Shown here: positions 24,714 to 32,221 of the stretch, in pieces | Layout of the letters: each line of letters starts with the position of its first letter | How positions within the stretch are numbered: the stretch's first letter is position 1 | Assembly: GCA_017429345.1 (NCBI GenBank) | Contig: JAFRPB010000020.1 | Location: 1 to 43,067 of the forward strand | Direction of reading: 5' to 3' | Source of the DNA: Clostridia bacterium | GTDB lineage: Bacteria > Bacillota > Clostridia > Oscillospirales > Acutalibacteraceae | DNA length: 43,067 bases | Position numbers and translations under genes: made by a program | The notes under the pieces: generated by a model | The model's input: only the letters and a program-made list of their open reading frames with translations | The model's database searches: none | What the model was told of the DNA's origin: nothing

Positions 24714-24741
24714 GCCGAGGCGTTTTGCCTCGGCTTTTTTT
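24714..24741 (+). terminator. Intrinsic terminator
   Basis: A perfect 8-bp GC-rich stem GCCGAGGC / GCCTCGGC, 5-nt loop, then seven Ts. It ends the minimal dockerin transcript. Confidence 0.9.
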
Positions 24742-24889
24742 GTGGGAGACAAGAATATTGCCCGACGGGGCGATCGCCGCGGACGGAGCGTTTTCCCTCA
24801 TGAAAAACAAAAACCGTAATTTCCGGAGTCAATTTTACAGCCGGAAGACAGAGAAAAAACAAAAAAGACGCGTGCGGCGTAAAAAAAGC

Positions 24890-24918
24890 TTGACTTTTCA
24901 GCGCCTTTCCTGTATAAT
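24890..24918 (+). promoter_or_regulatory. Promoter of the ylxM-ffh cluster
   Basis: TTGACT (24890-24895), 17-bp spacer, TATAAT (24913-24918), 45 bp upstream of the ylxM ATG. Confidence 0.8.
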
Positions 24919-24963
24919 ACCCTTCTGTAAAGAAAAAAAGCTTTGCACCCGGGCGGTGAGAGA

Positions 24964-25314
24964 ATGGCAAAAAACTATGACGTCGCGCTTCTGTTCGATT
25001 TCTACGGCGACCTGCTCACCGCGAAACGCCGCGCTTTTTTTGAGTATTATTACAACGGCGATCTCTCCCTTTCCGAGATCGCGGAGAATGAGGGCCTGAC
25101 GCGGCAGGGCGTTTTCGATACGCTGAAAAAAGGCGAGCGGCAGCTGCGCGCGTATGAGGATAAACTCGGTCTTGTGCAGCGGTTCCGTCTCGTTTCCGAA
25201 AAGGCGGACGAGATCGAGCGTCTTGCGGAAGGGCTCTGCGCCGAAGGGACGGACGTTTCCGCGGCGGCGCGTGAGATCCGCGAAAAGGCGGCGGAACTGA
25301 AACAATTAGGCTGA
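24964..25314 (+). CDS. ylxM: YlxM-type helix-turn-helix protein (SRP-associated)
   Basis: This 116-residue protein is of the UPF0122/YlxM family, a sigma-70 region-4-like helix-turn-helix protein nearly always encoded just before ffh. In streptococci the homologue binds the SRP particle and modulates it. Visible are the family N-terminus (LLFDFYGDLLTAKRRAFFEYYYNGDLSLSEIA) and the recognition helix region (EGLTRQGVFDTLKKGERQL). GGTGAGAG precedes the ATG; the frame extends 7 codons upstream without a ribosome site. It lies 24 nt before ffh in the same transcription unit. Confidence 0.9.
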   Translation: MAKNYDVALLFDFYGDLLTAKRRAFFEYYYNGDLSLSEIAENEGLTRQGVFDTLKKGERQLRAYEDKLGLVQRFRLVSEKADEIERLAEGLCAEGTDVSAAAREIREKAAELKQLG

Positions 25315-25338
25315 CAGATTCAAAGAAAGGCGTAAATT

Positions 25339-26700
25339 ATGGCATTTGAAGGCTTATCCGAGCGTTTGGAAGAAACCTTTAAAAAGTTAAAAAGCAAGGG
25401 CAGTCTTTCCGAGGCGGACGTCAAAGAGGCGATGCGCACCGTGCGTCTTGCGCTTCTGGAGGCGGACGTCAGCTATAAGGTCGCGAAGGATTTCACCAAT
25501 TCCGTGACCGAGAAGGCGATCGGCGCGAAGGTGATGGAAAGCCTGACTCCCGCGCAGATGGTCATCAAGATCGTCAACGAGGAGCTGACCGCGCTGATGG
25601 GCGGCACGCAGTCGCGTCTTGCGTACGCGTCGCATCCGCCGACGATCGTTATGATGTGCGGTCTGCAGGGCGCAGGTAAAACCACGCACTGCGCAAAGCT
25701 CGCGCTGAAGCTGAAAAACGACGGGCACCGGCCGATGATGGCGGCGTGCGACATTTACAGACCCGCCGCGATCAAGCAGCTGCAGGTCGTCGGCGAGCAG
25801 GTGGATACGCCCGTATTCGAAATGGGCACGACGAACCCCGTGATCATCGCGAAGGAGGCCGTCAAGGTCTGCCGCGATAAGGGCTACGACTATCTCATTA
25901 TCGATACCGCCGGCCGTCTGCATATCGACGAGCAGCTCATGCAGGAGCTGAAAAACATCAAAGCGGAAGTCCATCCCCACGAGATCCTGCTGGTGATCGA
26001 CTCCATGACCGGTCAGGACGCAGTCAACGTCGCCGCGACCTTCAATGAGGCCCTGGGCGTGGACGGTTTGATCCTTACAAAGCTGGACGGCGATACCAGA
26101 GGCGGCGCGGCGCTTTCGGCGCGTGCGGTCACCGGCAAGCCGATCAAATTCGTCGGCGTGGGTGAAAAGCTCTCCGACCTCGACGTGTTCCATCCCGACC
26201 GCATGGCGTCGCGCATCCTCGGCATGGGCGATATGCTCTCGCTGATCGAGAAAGCGGAGCAGTCTCTTGACGAGAAAAAAGCGGCGGAGCTGGAGGAACG
26301 CCTCAGAAGGAACAAGTTCGATCTGAACGACCTGCTCTCCCAGATGCAGGAGGTCCGCAAGCTTGGTTCGATGAAGGATATCCTCGGCATGATCCCCGGC
26401 CTCGGCAACAAGATCAAGGACGCGGATATCGACGAGAGCGCGCTGACCAAAACCGAAGCGATCATCCGTTCGATGACGCCGGGCGAACGCGCGAAGCCCG
26501 ATATCATCAACGCCTCGCGCAAGCGCCGCATCGCCGCGGGCTGCGGCATGCAGGTGGAGGATGTGAACCGGCTTCTTTCGCAGTATAAGCAGATGCAGAA
26601 AATGTTCAAGCAGATGAACAGCAAGGGTTCCCGCAAGATGATGCGTCGCATGGGCGGTATGCCCGGCGCAGGCGGCATGGGCGGCTTTCCCGGTATGTAA
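25339..26700 (+). CDS. ffh: Signal recognition particle GTPase Ffh
   Basis: This 453-residue protein is the SRP54-type GTPase that targets signal-bearing nascent chains to the membrane with 4.5S/6S-like RNA and FtsY. The N domain (about 1-85) is followed by the G domain with GLQGAGKTTHCAKLA (P-loop), DTAGRLHIDEQLM and TKLDGDTRGGAALS. The M domain from about 300 carries Met-rich helices and ends in a Gly/Met-rich tail (RRMGGMPGAGGMGGFPGM). Length is standard. It is the second gene of the cluster. In a genome that secretes so many signal-peptide proteins it is the expected export route. Confidence 0.97.
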   Translation: MAFEGLSERLEETFKKLKSKGSLSEADVKEAMRTVRLALLEADVSYKVAKDFTNSVTEKAIGAKVMESLTPAQMVIKIVNEELTALMGGTQSRLAYASHPPTIVMMCGLQGAGKTTHCAKLALKLKNDGHRPMMAACDIYRPAAIKQLQVVGEQVDTPVFEMGTTNPVIIAKEAVKVCRDKGYDYLIIDTAGRLHIDEQLMQELKNIKAEVHPHEILLVIDSMTGQDAVNVAATFNEALGVDGLILTKLDGDTRGGAALSARAVTGKPIKFVGVGEKLSDLDVFHPDRMASRILGMGDMLSLIEKAEQSLDEKKAAELEERLRRNKFDLNDLLSQMQEVRKLGSMKDILGMIPGLGNKIKDADIDESALTKTEAIIRSMTPGERAKPDIINASRKRRIAAGCGMQVEDVNRLLSQYKQMQKMFKQMNSKGSRKMMRRMGGMPGAGGMGGFPGM

Positions 26701-26776
26701 CACGGTTTAGAATAGGCAGAAAACCTGCGTATTTTAATAAATAAATCAATTATTTTTTATCTTGGAGGAAATCAAA

Positions 26777-27022
26777 ATGGCAGTTAAAATTCGTCTTCGC
26801 CGTATGGGCGCGAAGAAAGCTCCGTTCTATCGTGTAGTTGTTGCGGATTCCCGTTATCCCCGCGACGGCAGATTCATCGAGGAGATCGGTTATTACAATC
26901 CCGTTTCCGAGCCCGTACAGCTCAGCATTGACGCTGACAGAGCGAAGCATTGGCTCTCCGTCGGCGCTCAGCCCACCGATACGGTCAAGGATCTGCTCAA
27001 AAAGAGCGGCGTTACCGAATAA
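26777..27022 (+). CDS. rpsP: 30S ribosomal protein S16
   Basis: This 81-residue protein has the S16 signature [26 protein letters not shown] at the N-terminus and GYYNPV. It assembles early in the 30S body. TTGGAGGAAATC supports the ATG at 26777. It is followed 18 nt later by the KH-domain gene, as in other Clostridia. Confidence 0.97.
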   Translation: MAVKIRLRRMGAKKAPFYRVVVADSRYPRDGRFIEEIGYYNPVSEPVQLSIDADRAKHWLSVGAQPTDTVKDLLKKSGVTE

Positions 27023-27040
27023 GACCGGAGGTAAATCGTT

Positions 27041-27274
27041 ATGCAGGAATTGCTCGCTGAGCTGGCGAGGGGTCTTGTCAAGGATCCCGCGAACGTCAGC
27101 GTGAGCGTCGATGCACCCGATGAGGACGGCGTGAGCGTCTATCATCTTCACGTCTCGCAGGACGATATGGGAAGAGTCATCGGCAAGCAGGGGAAGATCG
27201 CGAAATCGATCAGAACCATTATGAAAGCGACCGCCCTCAGAAACGGTCAGAAGATCCAGGTGGAGATCGATTAA
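27041..27274 (+). CDS. khpA: KH-domain RNA-binding protein KhpA/YlqC
   Basis: This 77-residue single KH-domain protein has a GxxG loop (VIGKQGKIAKSIRTIM) preceded by a beta strand (VYHLHVSQDDMGR). KhpA homologues bind RNA, often with KhpB, and affect cell division and envelope genes. The position between rpsP and rimM is conserved in Firmicutes. CGGAGG lies before the ATG. The TAA stop is at the foot of the hairpin that opens repeat element H3, which separates it from rimM. Confidence 0.95.
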   Translation: MQELLAELARGLVKDPANVSVSVDAPDEDGVSVYHLHVSQDDMGRVIGKQGKIAKSIRTIMKATALRNGQKIQVEID

Positions 27275-27447
27275 ATACAGATTTGTCGCTTTGCGGCAAA
27301 TCTGTATTTCGGATATCGGGTATCGGATATCGCGGATCGTGTATGTTTATCTGCAATTGCGGATCCGTTTCGCATCCGTTGCGTTTATTTTATGATCAGG
27401 GCTGCGGTTTCATCACGATATCCGATCCCCGATCCCCGATATCCGCA
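27273..27447. repeat. Heptamer-repeat intergenic element H3 (inside the rpsP-trmD cluster)
   Basis: It opens with a hairpin (arms AAATACAGATTTG / CAAATCTGTATTT, 27273-27309) overlapping the khpA stop codon. Then come GGATATC-type repeats (27310-27341), about 70 bp of spacer, and a matching inverted arm (27414-27446). The right arm and the reverse complement of the left arm agree over about 32 bases with few mismatches. The whole could fold as one long hairpin in mRNA. Words of the right arm (GATATCCGATCCCCGATCCC) recur exactly at about 35174-35195. Confidence 0.8.
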
Positions 27448-27493
27448 AAATGCAACATCCCGCAAAATATAATCTTCTCTTTGATCAGGTACT

Positions 27494-28018
27494 ATGCTGA
27501 AAGATTACCTCTCCGTCGGGCAGATCGTCGGCACGCACGGCGTGCGCGGGGAAATGCGCGTGCAGCCCTGGTGCGACAGTCCCGACTTTCTGAAACAGTT
27601 CAAAACGCTCTACTACGACCCCCGCGGAGAACGTTCCGTGAAGGTCATTTCGGCGCGTGTGCATGGTTCTGTCGTTTTGCTGACGCTCGAGGGCGTCGAC
27701 GCGATGGAGAAAGCGCAGGCGATGCGGAATACCGTTTTGTATATGCGCAGGGCGGATGCGCGTCTTCCGGCAGGGTATTATTTCGTGGAGGAGCTGCGCG
27801 GCTGCGCTGTTCTCGATGCTGATACCGGCGCGGAATACGGACGGATCACCGATGTCACGCCCACCGGAGCGAATGACGTGTGGCACATCGAAAAGAACGG
27901 AAAGGAATATCTCTTTCCCGCGGTCGCCGCGTTCCTCGGCGACGTGGACGTTGCGGCGGACCGCGTGACTGTGCGCCCGATCAAAGGGATCTTCGACGAG
28001 GCGGAAAATGCGGATTGA
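27494..28018 (+). CDS. rimM: 16S rRNA processing/ribosome maturation factor RimM
   Basis: This 174-residue protein has two domains: an N-terminal beta-barrel (VGQIVGTHGVRGEMRVQPW) and a C-terminal PRC-barrel (YYFVEELRGCAVLDADTG to VRPIKGIFDEAEN). RimM binds S19 and helps 30S head maturation. The start ATG at 27494 has only a weak AGGT upstream. It overlaps trmD by 11 nt. Translation may depend on read-through past element H3. Confidence 0.95.
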   Translation: MLKDYLSVGQIVGTHGVRGEMRVQPWCDSPDFLKQFKTLYYDPRGERSVKVISARVHGSVVLLTLEGVDAMEKAQAMRNTVLYMRRADARLPAGYYFVEELRGCAVLDADTGAEYGRITDVTPTGANDVWHIEKNGKEYLFPAVAAFLGDVDVAADRVTVRPIKGIFDEAENAD

Positions 28019-28706
28019 TATTATGACCCTGTTCCCCGAAATGTGCGCCGCCGTCTACGGCGAGAGCATTCTCGGCAGAGCGGTGGACAAGGGGATCCTG
28101 ACCGTAGAGAGCGTGAATATCCGCGACTTCGCGGGCAATAAGCACAACAGCGTCGACGACGCGCCTTACGGCGGCGGCGCGGGGATGCTTATGCAGGCGG
28201 AGCCGATCTGGGCGTGCTTTGAAGATCTTTGCGCGCGTCTGGGCACGCGCCCGCATCTTATCTATATGTCGCCGCGCGGCAGGGTGCTGACGCAGCAGCG
28301 GGCAAAGGAGCTCGCGCAGCTCGATAATATCGCGATCCTCTGCGGCCACTATGAGGGCGTGGATCAGCGCGTGATCGACGAGATCGTCGACGAGGAGCTG
28401 TCCATCGGCGATTATGTGCTGACGGGCGGCGAGCTGCCCGCGCTGGTGCTCACCGACTGCATCGCGCGCATGCTCGACGGCACGCTTTCGAGCGCCGAGG
28501 GCAGAGAGAATGAGAGCCATTACAACGGCCTGCTGGAATATCCGCAGTATACCCGTCCGCCCGTGTGGCGCGGCAGAGAGGTCCCCGAGGTATTGCTGTC
28601 GGGGCATCATTTGAATATCGAAAAATGGCGGCGGGAGCAGAGTCTCGCGATCACCGCCGAACGCCGTCCCGATCTTCTGGACGGCCGAACGGCGGAGAAA
28701 GAGTAA
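28008..28706 (+). CDS. trmD: tRNA (guanine-N1)-methyltransferase TrmD
   Basis: This 232-residue SPOUT-family protein makes m1G37 in tRNAs, preventing +1 frameshifts. It has the N-terminal MRIDIMTLFPEM, the cofactor knot region (YMSPRGRVLTQQRAKELA; ILCGHYEGVDQRVIDE; LSIGDYVLTGGELPAL) and the C-terminal helical domain. The ATG overlaps the end of rimM, so translation is coupled. The gene usually following, rplS, is not in this window. Instead a polysaccharide deacetylase follows 125 nt later. Confidence 0.97.
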   Translation: MRIDIMTLFPEMCAAVYGESILGRAVDKGILTVESVNIRDFAGNKHNSVDDAPYGGGAGMLMQAEPIWACFEDLCARLGTRPHLIYMSPRGRVLTQQRAKELAQLDNIAILCGHYEGVDQRVIDEIVDEELSIGDYVLTGGELPALVLTDCIARMLDGTLSSAEGRENESHYNGLLEYPQYTRPPVWRGREVPEVLLSGHHLNIEKWRREQSLAITAERRPDLLDGRTAEKE

Positions 28707-28831
28707 CAGCGCTTGCGCCGCCGGGAAAAAGGATGTTTTTCCGCTTTTACAGACCGTATTGCTTTAAAATGGTATCATATTGACGAATCGAAGGATTCGC
28801 ATTGAGAATAAATCAGATGGGGGAATTTGAG

Positions 28832-29860
28832 ATGGCAAGGAAGAAGAATTCGGAAGGACTCAAGCGTTCGTTGTTCGCGGAGTTTTTCGTGATCCTGCTG
28901 CTGGTGATCGCGATTCTGGTCGCGTCCATCATCCGCACCTCTAACGTAAAGAAACAAGGCGTGAACGCGTCCGACGCGCCGCAGGCGTCGCAGAATCAGA
29001 TCACCGACGCGCAGAGCGAGACCGCGTCCGCGGTCGTTCCGGCGTCTGTTACCGCTACGACAGTTGTTCCCGTTTCGGGCGTCCCGGCGACGACCGTTCC
29101 CGACGCGACGTATCTGACGGCAATGACGACGATCCCCGGCGTTTCCGCGGTCGCGACGACGGCGGGGCTTTACACGACCACGCCGATCACCTCCGCCGCC
29201 GCGGCGGCGTCCGAGCTTTCCGAGGACGACAAGGTGATCTATCTTACCTTTGACGACGGTCCGACCGACAACACGCGGAATCTGCTCGATATTCTCGACC
29301 GCTACGGCGTCAAGGCGACCTTCTTCGTGATCCACACCTACGACGGGTGCGAGGTCCAGATCAAGGAGCTCTACGACAGAGGTCAGCAGATCGCGCTGCA
29401 TTCCTATACGCATAATTACAATATTTACCGTTCCGTCGATACGTATTTTGAGGATCTGCAGCAGATCTCCGACCTTGTATATAACGCGACGGGCGGCTAC
29501 CGCTCGACGCTGGTCCGTTTCCCCGGCGGAACGAGCAATACCGTCAGCCGCAAATACAGCAGCGGCATTATGACCACGCTCTCCAAGGAGCTGCCCGCGC
29601 GCGGCTACCGCTATTTCGACTGGGACTGGGATTCGACCGACGCCGAGGCGAACCGGCAGGATACGAGCGTGATCGTGCGCAACGCGACCAAGGCGATCGG
29701 CAACGACAACCACGTGATCCTGCTCATGCACGACGCCGCGGCGAAGACCACTACGGTCGAGGCGCTGCCGCAGATCATCGAGGCGTACCGCAACGCGGGT
29801 TACCGCTTCGACGTGCTCAGCATGACCTCTTATACCTACCAGCATAAACCGAATAACTGA
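28832..29860 (+). CDS. Membrane-anchored polysaccharide deacetylase (NodB, CE4)
   Basis: This 342-residue protein has a single N-terminal transmembrane anchor (about 13-33, FFVILLLVIAILVASII), a Thr/Ala/Val-rich stalk (about 40-130) and a NodB domain (about 133-340). CE4 motifs are all present: TFDDGP with D141/D142, the metal HSYTH, RFPGG, DWDWDST and the final LLMHD. It likely removes acetyl groups from peptidoglycan GlcNAc or a related surface glycan outside the membrane. GGGGGA at 28819-28824 supports the ATG at 28832; a TTG and another ATG upstream in frame are less well placed. It sits where rplS is often found. Confidence 0.92.
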   Translation: MARKKNSEGLKRSLFAEFFVILLLVIAILVASIIRTSNVKKQGVNASDAPQASQNQITDAQSETASAVVPASVTATTVVPVSGVPATTVPDATYLTAMTTIPGVSAVATTAGLYTTTPITSAAAAASELSEDDKVIYLTFDDGPTDNTRNLLDILDRYGVKATFFVIHTYDGCEVQIKELYDRGQQIALHSYTHNYNIYRSVDTYFEDLQQISDLVYNATGGYRSTLVRFPGGTSNTVSRKYSSGIMTTLSKELPARGYRYFDWDWDSTDAEANRQDTSVIVRNATKAIGNDNHVILLMHDAAAKTTTVEALPQIIEAYRNAGYRFDVLSMTSYTYQHKPNN

Positions 29861-30027
29861 TCGTTTCGTCCTTTTTCGGGGGCGTTCGTTCCCGTGTGTG
29901 CGGATTCGGCTGCCAAATCTTTGCATAAAATTATAGCGAATTTGCACAAATCAAACTTGCCGAAATCAACGGGATTTATGCCGGTAAATGAAATGTTGAA
30001 AATCGGAATTTAGTCGTTCTCAAATTG

Positions 30028-30055
30028 TTGACACTTTTAAATTTTGTGATATAAT
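30028..30055 (+). promoter_or_regulatory. Promoter of the HPr gene
   Basis: A perfect TTGACA (30028-30033) and TATAAT (30050-30055) have a 16-bp spacer, 36 bp before the ATG. It is the strongest-looking promoter in the window. Confidence 0.85.
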
Positions 30056-30091
30056 GATAACACAAAGTTGCTTCGATAGGGAGAGAGCGCT

Positions 30092-30355
30092 ATGTTTGTA
30101 AAAGATGTTATCGTTCAGAATCAGGTTGGGCTTCACGCGCGTCCGGCGACCTTCTTTATTCAGAAGGCGAACGAGTTCAAGTCCACGATCTGGGTAGAAA
30201 AAGAAGAGCGCAGAGTCAACGCCAAGAGCCTTCTCGGTGTGCTTTCCCTCGGTATTATGGGCGGCGCACAGATCCGCATTCTTGCTGAGGGGTCTGATGA
30301 AGAGGCGGCCGTAAACGCGCTTGCAGAGCTCGTCGACACGGGCTTCGCGGAGTAA
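30092..30355 (+). CDS. ptsH: HPr phosphocarrier protein
   Basis: This 87-residue protein is the phosphocarrier of the sugar phosphotransferase system. His15 lies in VGLHARPA and regulatory Ser46 in NAKSLLGVLSLG, so it can be phosphorylated by both enzyme I and HPr kinase, and could serve as CcpA corepressor. AGGGAGAGAG precedes the ATG. It is monocistronic, with its own promoter and terminator. No ptsI lies next to it, as is common in Clostridia. Confidence 0.93.
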   Translation: MFVKDVIVQNQVGLHARPATFFIQKANEFKSTIWVEKEERRVNAKSLLGVLSLGIMGGAQIRILAEGSDEEAAVNALAELVDTGFAE

Positions 30356-30375
30356 TTTCGCAAAAAAAGAGCTGA

Positions 30376-30409
30376 AGTGTATCGGGCAAGAGTCCGGTAC
30401 ACTTTTTTT
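30376..30409 (+). terminator. Intrinsic terminator of the HPr gene
   Basis: A 10-bp stem AGTGTATCGG / CCGGTACACT with one G-U pair, 8-nt loop and seven Ts. The heptamer repeats of element H4 begin directly after it. Confidence 0.88.
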
Positions 30410-30460
30410 AATGGATAATGCACAATGGATAATGGATAATTTCGGAAAAGCGCTGGCGCG

Positions 30461-31945
30461 GTCAGCACATCGGTAAGCCGATAGTGTCAGCACATCGGTA
30501 AGCCGGTGGTAAGTGCAGACCAGCCTCGTCAAGGTGGAGATCGGCGCAATTTCGATAGGAACACAAGGTGGAAATTGTGACGATACGACCTTGACGACGG
30601 AATATCAGATATAATGGAACAGAGGCGTGTAAGCACGTCAGGGCTTACCGCCCTTCTGTGCAACTAATCTGATTGTAATTCTTCCAACGGATAAAAGCAA
30701 CAGGAATCGAGGTCAAGCGTACCGAGCGGGAAATCAGCTAAAAACACGCGGTAGGTACGACCTTCGTCAAGCGGCTGCAATCCGACGTGCCATCCGCGAA
30801 GAGCATAACCAATGGTGATGCGGATCCCGTTCAGGATAATCTCCCCGCTTTTGCATACTTTTCGGACGAGGAATCCCATCGGGTATTCCAGCTCATCATA
30901 ATCTCCGGTGTATTTTCGCTCGGATTTCGTATACAACTCATCCGGTGTCTTCATTCCGATCGCTTCGTTCGGTCTGACGGAATTATACTCTTCAACCCAA
31001 TCGTCGAGGATAGCTTGATTCGCGACTCTCCCGCCTGGGATTTTCCCTTCGATCTCTTTTGCGATATCGCCGTGCATACGTTCCAGCGAACCATTCTGCT
31101 CCGGGTGACCTTTAAGCGATCGATCAGGCAATATGCCGAGCGTAATCCACCAAACGGAAAGGCAAGTCAGATTCAAAAGCCCATTTGGAGCCGCGAAAGG
31201 CGTCCCGTTATCACTGTGAATGACCTTCGGCAGACCGTAAGTTTTGAATAGTTCTGTCATAACAGTCCTGACAGCAAGAGACGTTTTTGACGTCATAAGC
31301 TTTGCGCACAGAATTTTTCGGCTGTATCTGTCCCGTACGGTTAACGGCTCACAGATTTCGCCGTCCGATTTCCACCAGCCTTTGAAATCAATGTTCCACA
31401 TATCGTTAGCTGCTTGTGCCTGTATTTGCTGTTGCAGCCGCGGGCAATTTGATGATGACGGCGGTCGCGTCCTTCGCTGTTTGACCAAACCGGCTTTATC
31501 AAGAATCCGTTTGACGCTGGATAATGACGGCACATTTTTCCGCGGATATTTTTTTGCATAAATCTCACGAATCTTTTTCGGTCCCCATGCGAGATGTGCG
31601 TTTTTGATCCGGATCAGTTCGGCTGCCGTGTCTCCATCAATTTCGTTTTGCGTAAGGCGGGCACGTGATTGTTCCTGCAATCCGATCTTCCCTTGTTCGT
31701 AAAAACGGTTCTTCCATTTGTGTCCTGTTTTTTCCGAGATCCCGAACTCTGCACATAGATGTTTGAACGGTTTTTCCTGCTTCAGCATCGCTTCAATGAA
31801 CAGCTCTTTTTGTTCCATTTTATCAGTTTCCTTCCATGGCATAATGTTCACCTCTTTCGTGTCCATTATACCTGAAGACTTACCGATGTGCTGAACCTTT
31901 CACTTACCTATGTGATGAGCTTTCCCACTTACCGATGTGCTGAAC
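30461..31945 (-). mobile_element. IS481-family insertion sequence
   Basis: It is bounded by inverted ends sharing TCAGCACATCGGTAAG. The left end carries this word twice (30461 and 30486, period 25). The right end carries it inverted, twice cleanly (about 31879 and 31927) and once degenerate (31901). Inside is one transposase gene on the minus strand. A hairpin AGGGC/GCCCT follows the transposase stop, and an inverted pair CGTCAAGGT / ACCTTGACG sits at 30526-30597. I see no clear target duplication. The intact transposase suggests a fairly recent arrival. Confidence 0.8.
30664..31842 (-). CDS. IS481-family transposase (DDE, integrase core)
   Basis: This 392-residue protein starts at MPWKETDKM, a typical IS481 N-terminus, with an AAAGAGGTG ribosome site 8 nt upstream; an in-frame ATG 8 codons earlier is less likely. 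An N-terminal helix-turn-helix (KHLCAEFGISEKTGHKWKNR) is followed by WGPKKIR and the rve catalytic core. The DDE residues lie in MWNIDFKGWW, IHSDNGTPF and NGSLERMH. The C-terminal region is beta-rich. There is no frameshift or internal stop, so the gene appears functional. It cuts and joins the element ends and has no link to the neighbours. Confidence 0.93.
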   Translation of the reverse strand: MPWKETDKMEQKELFIEAMLKQEKPFKHLCAEFGISEKTGHKWKNRFYEQGKIGLQEQSRARLTQNEIDGDTAAELIRIKNAHLAWGPKKIREIYAKKYPRKNVPSLSSVKRILDKAGLVKQRRTRPPSSSNCPRLQQQIQAQAANDMWNIDFKGWWKSDGEICEPLTVRDRYSRKILCAKLMTSKTSLAVRTVMTELFKTYGLPKVIHSDNGTPFAAPNGLLNLTCLSVWWITLGILPDRSLKGHPEQNGSLERMHGDIAKEIEGKIPGGRVANQAILDDWVEEYNSVRPNEAIGMKTPDELYTKSERKYTGDYDELEYPMGFLVRKVCKSGEIILNGIRITIGYALRGWHVGLQPLDEGRTYRVFLADFPLGTLDLDSCCFYPLEELQSD

Positions 31946-32221
31946 CCGCACCCGCTTCGCGCCTTTTTATTATAGAAATCTGTTTTTTGAAAATTATAGG
32001 AATCCACTACGACATTTAATTATAGTCTATATCGGAATCATTTCACTAAACGCTCTGTGTTCACGGAATATCGATCGTGTGTATTTTACGCACATATAGA
32101 ATCGGGGTAAGGGGCGAAGCCCCTTCATCAATTGTCCATTGTCCATTATCCATTATCCATTAAAAAACCGGCGTGGCTGCACGGCGCTGTAATTGATCTG
32201 AAAAGTTCGGGGGAATAGCAA

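Larger units (their letters stand above)
30409..32163. repeat. Heptamer-repeat element H4, interrupted by the insertion sequence
   Basis: The left arm (30409-30446) carries ATGGATA-type repeats. The right arm (32128-32163) is the inverted form (ATTATCC/ATTGTCC). Just inside the right arm is a perfect small hairpin AAGGGGCGAAGCCCCTT (about 32109-32125). The left inner sequence TCGGAAAAGCGCT and the right inner CGCTTCGCGCCTTTTTAT together resemble the uninterrupted GCGGAAAAGCGCTTCGCGCC hairpin of element H1 at about 7975. This shows that the insertion sequence landed within the element. The right non-IS part (31946-32127) is AT-rich and has no gene. Confidence 0.75.

Noticed and set aside
27283..27822. 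Small gene between khpA and rimM
   Set aside because: The frame runs through the inverted repeats of element H3 into rimM in another phase and has no ribosome site.
30020..30532. Minus-strand frame over the HPr gene
   Set aside because: The plus strand encodes a complete HPr with His15 and Ser46, a promoter and a terminator; the antisense frame has no support.
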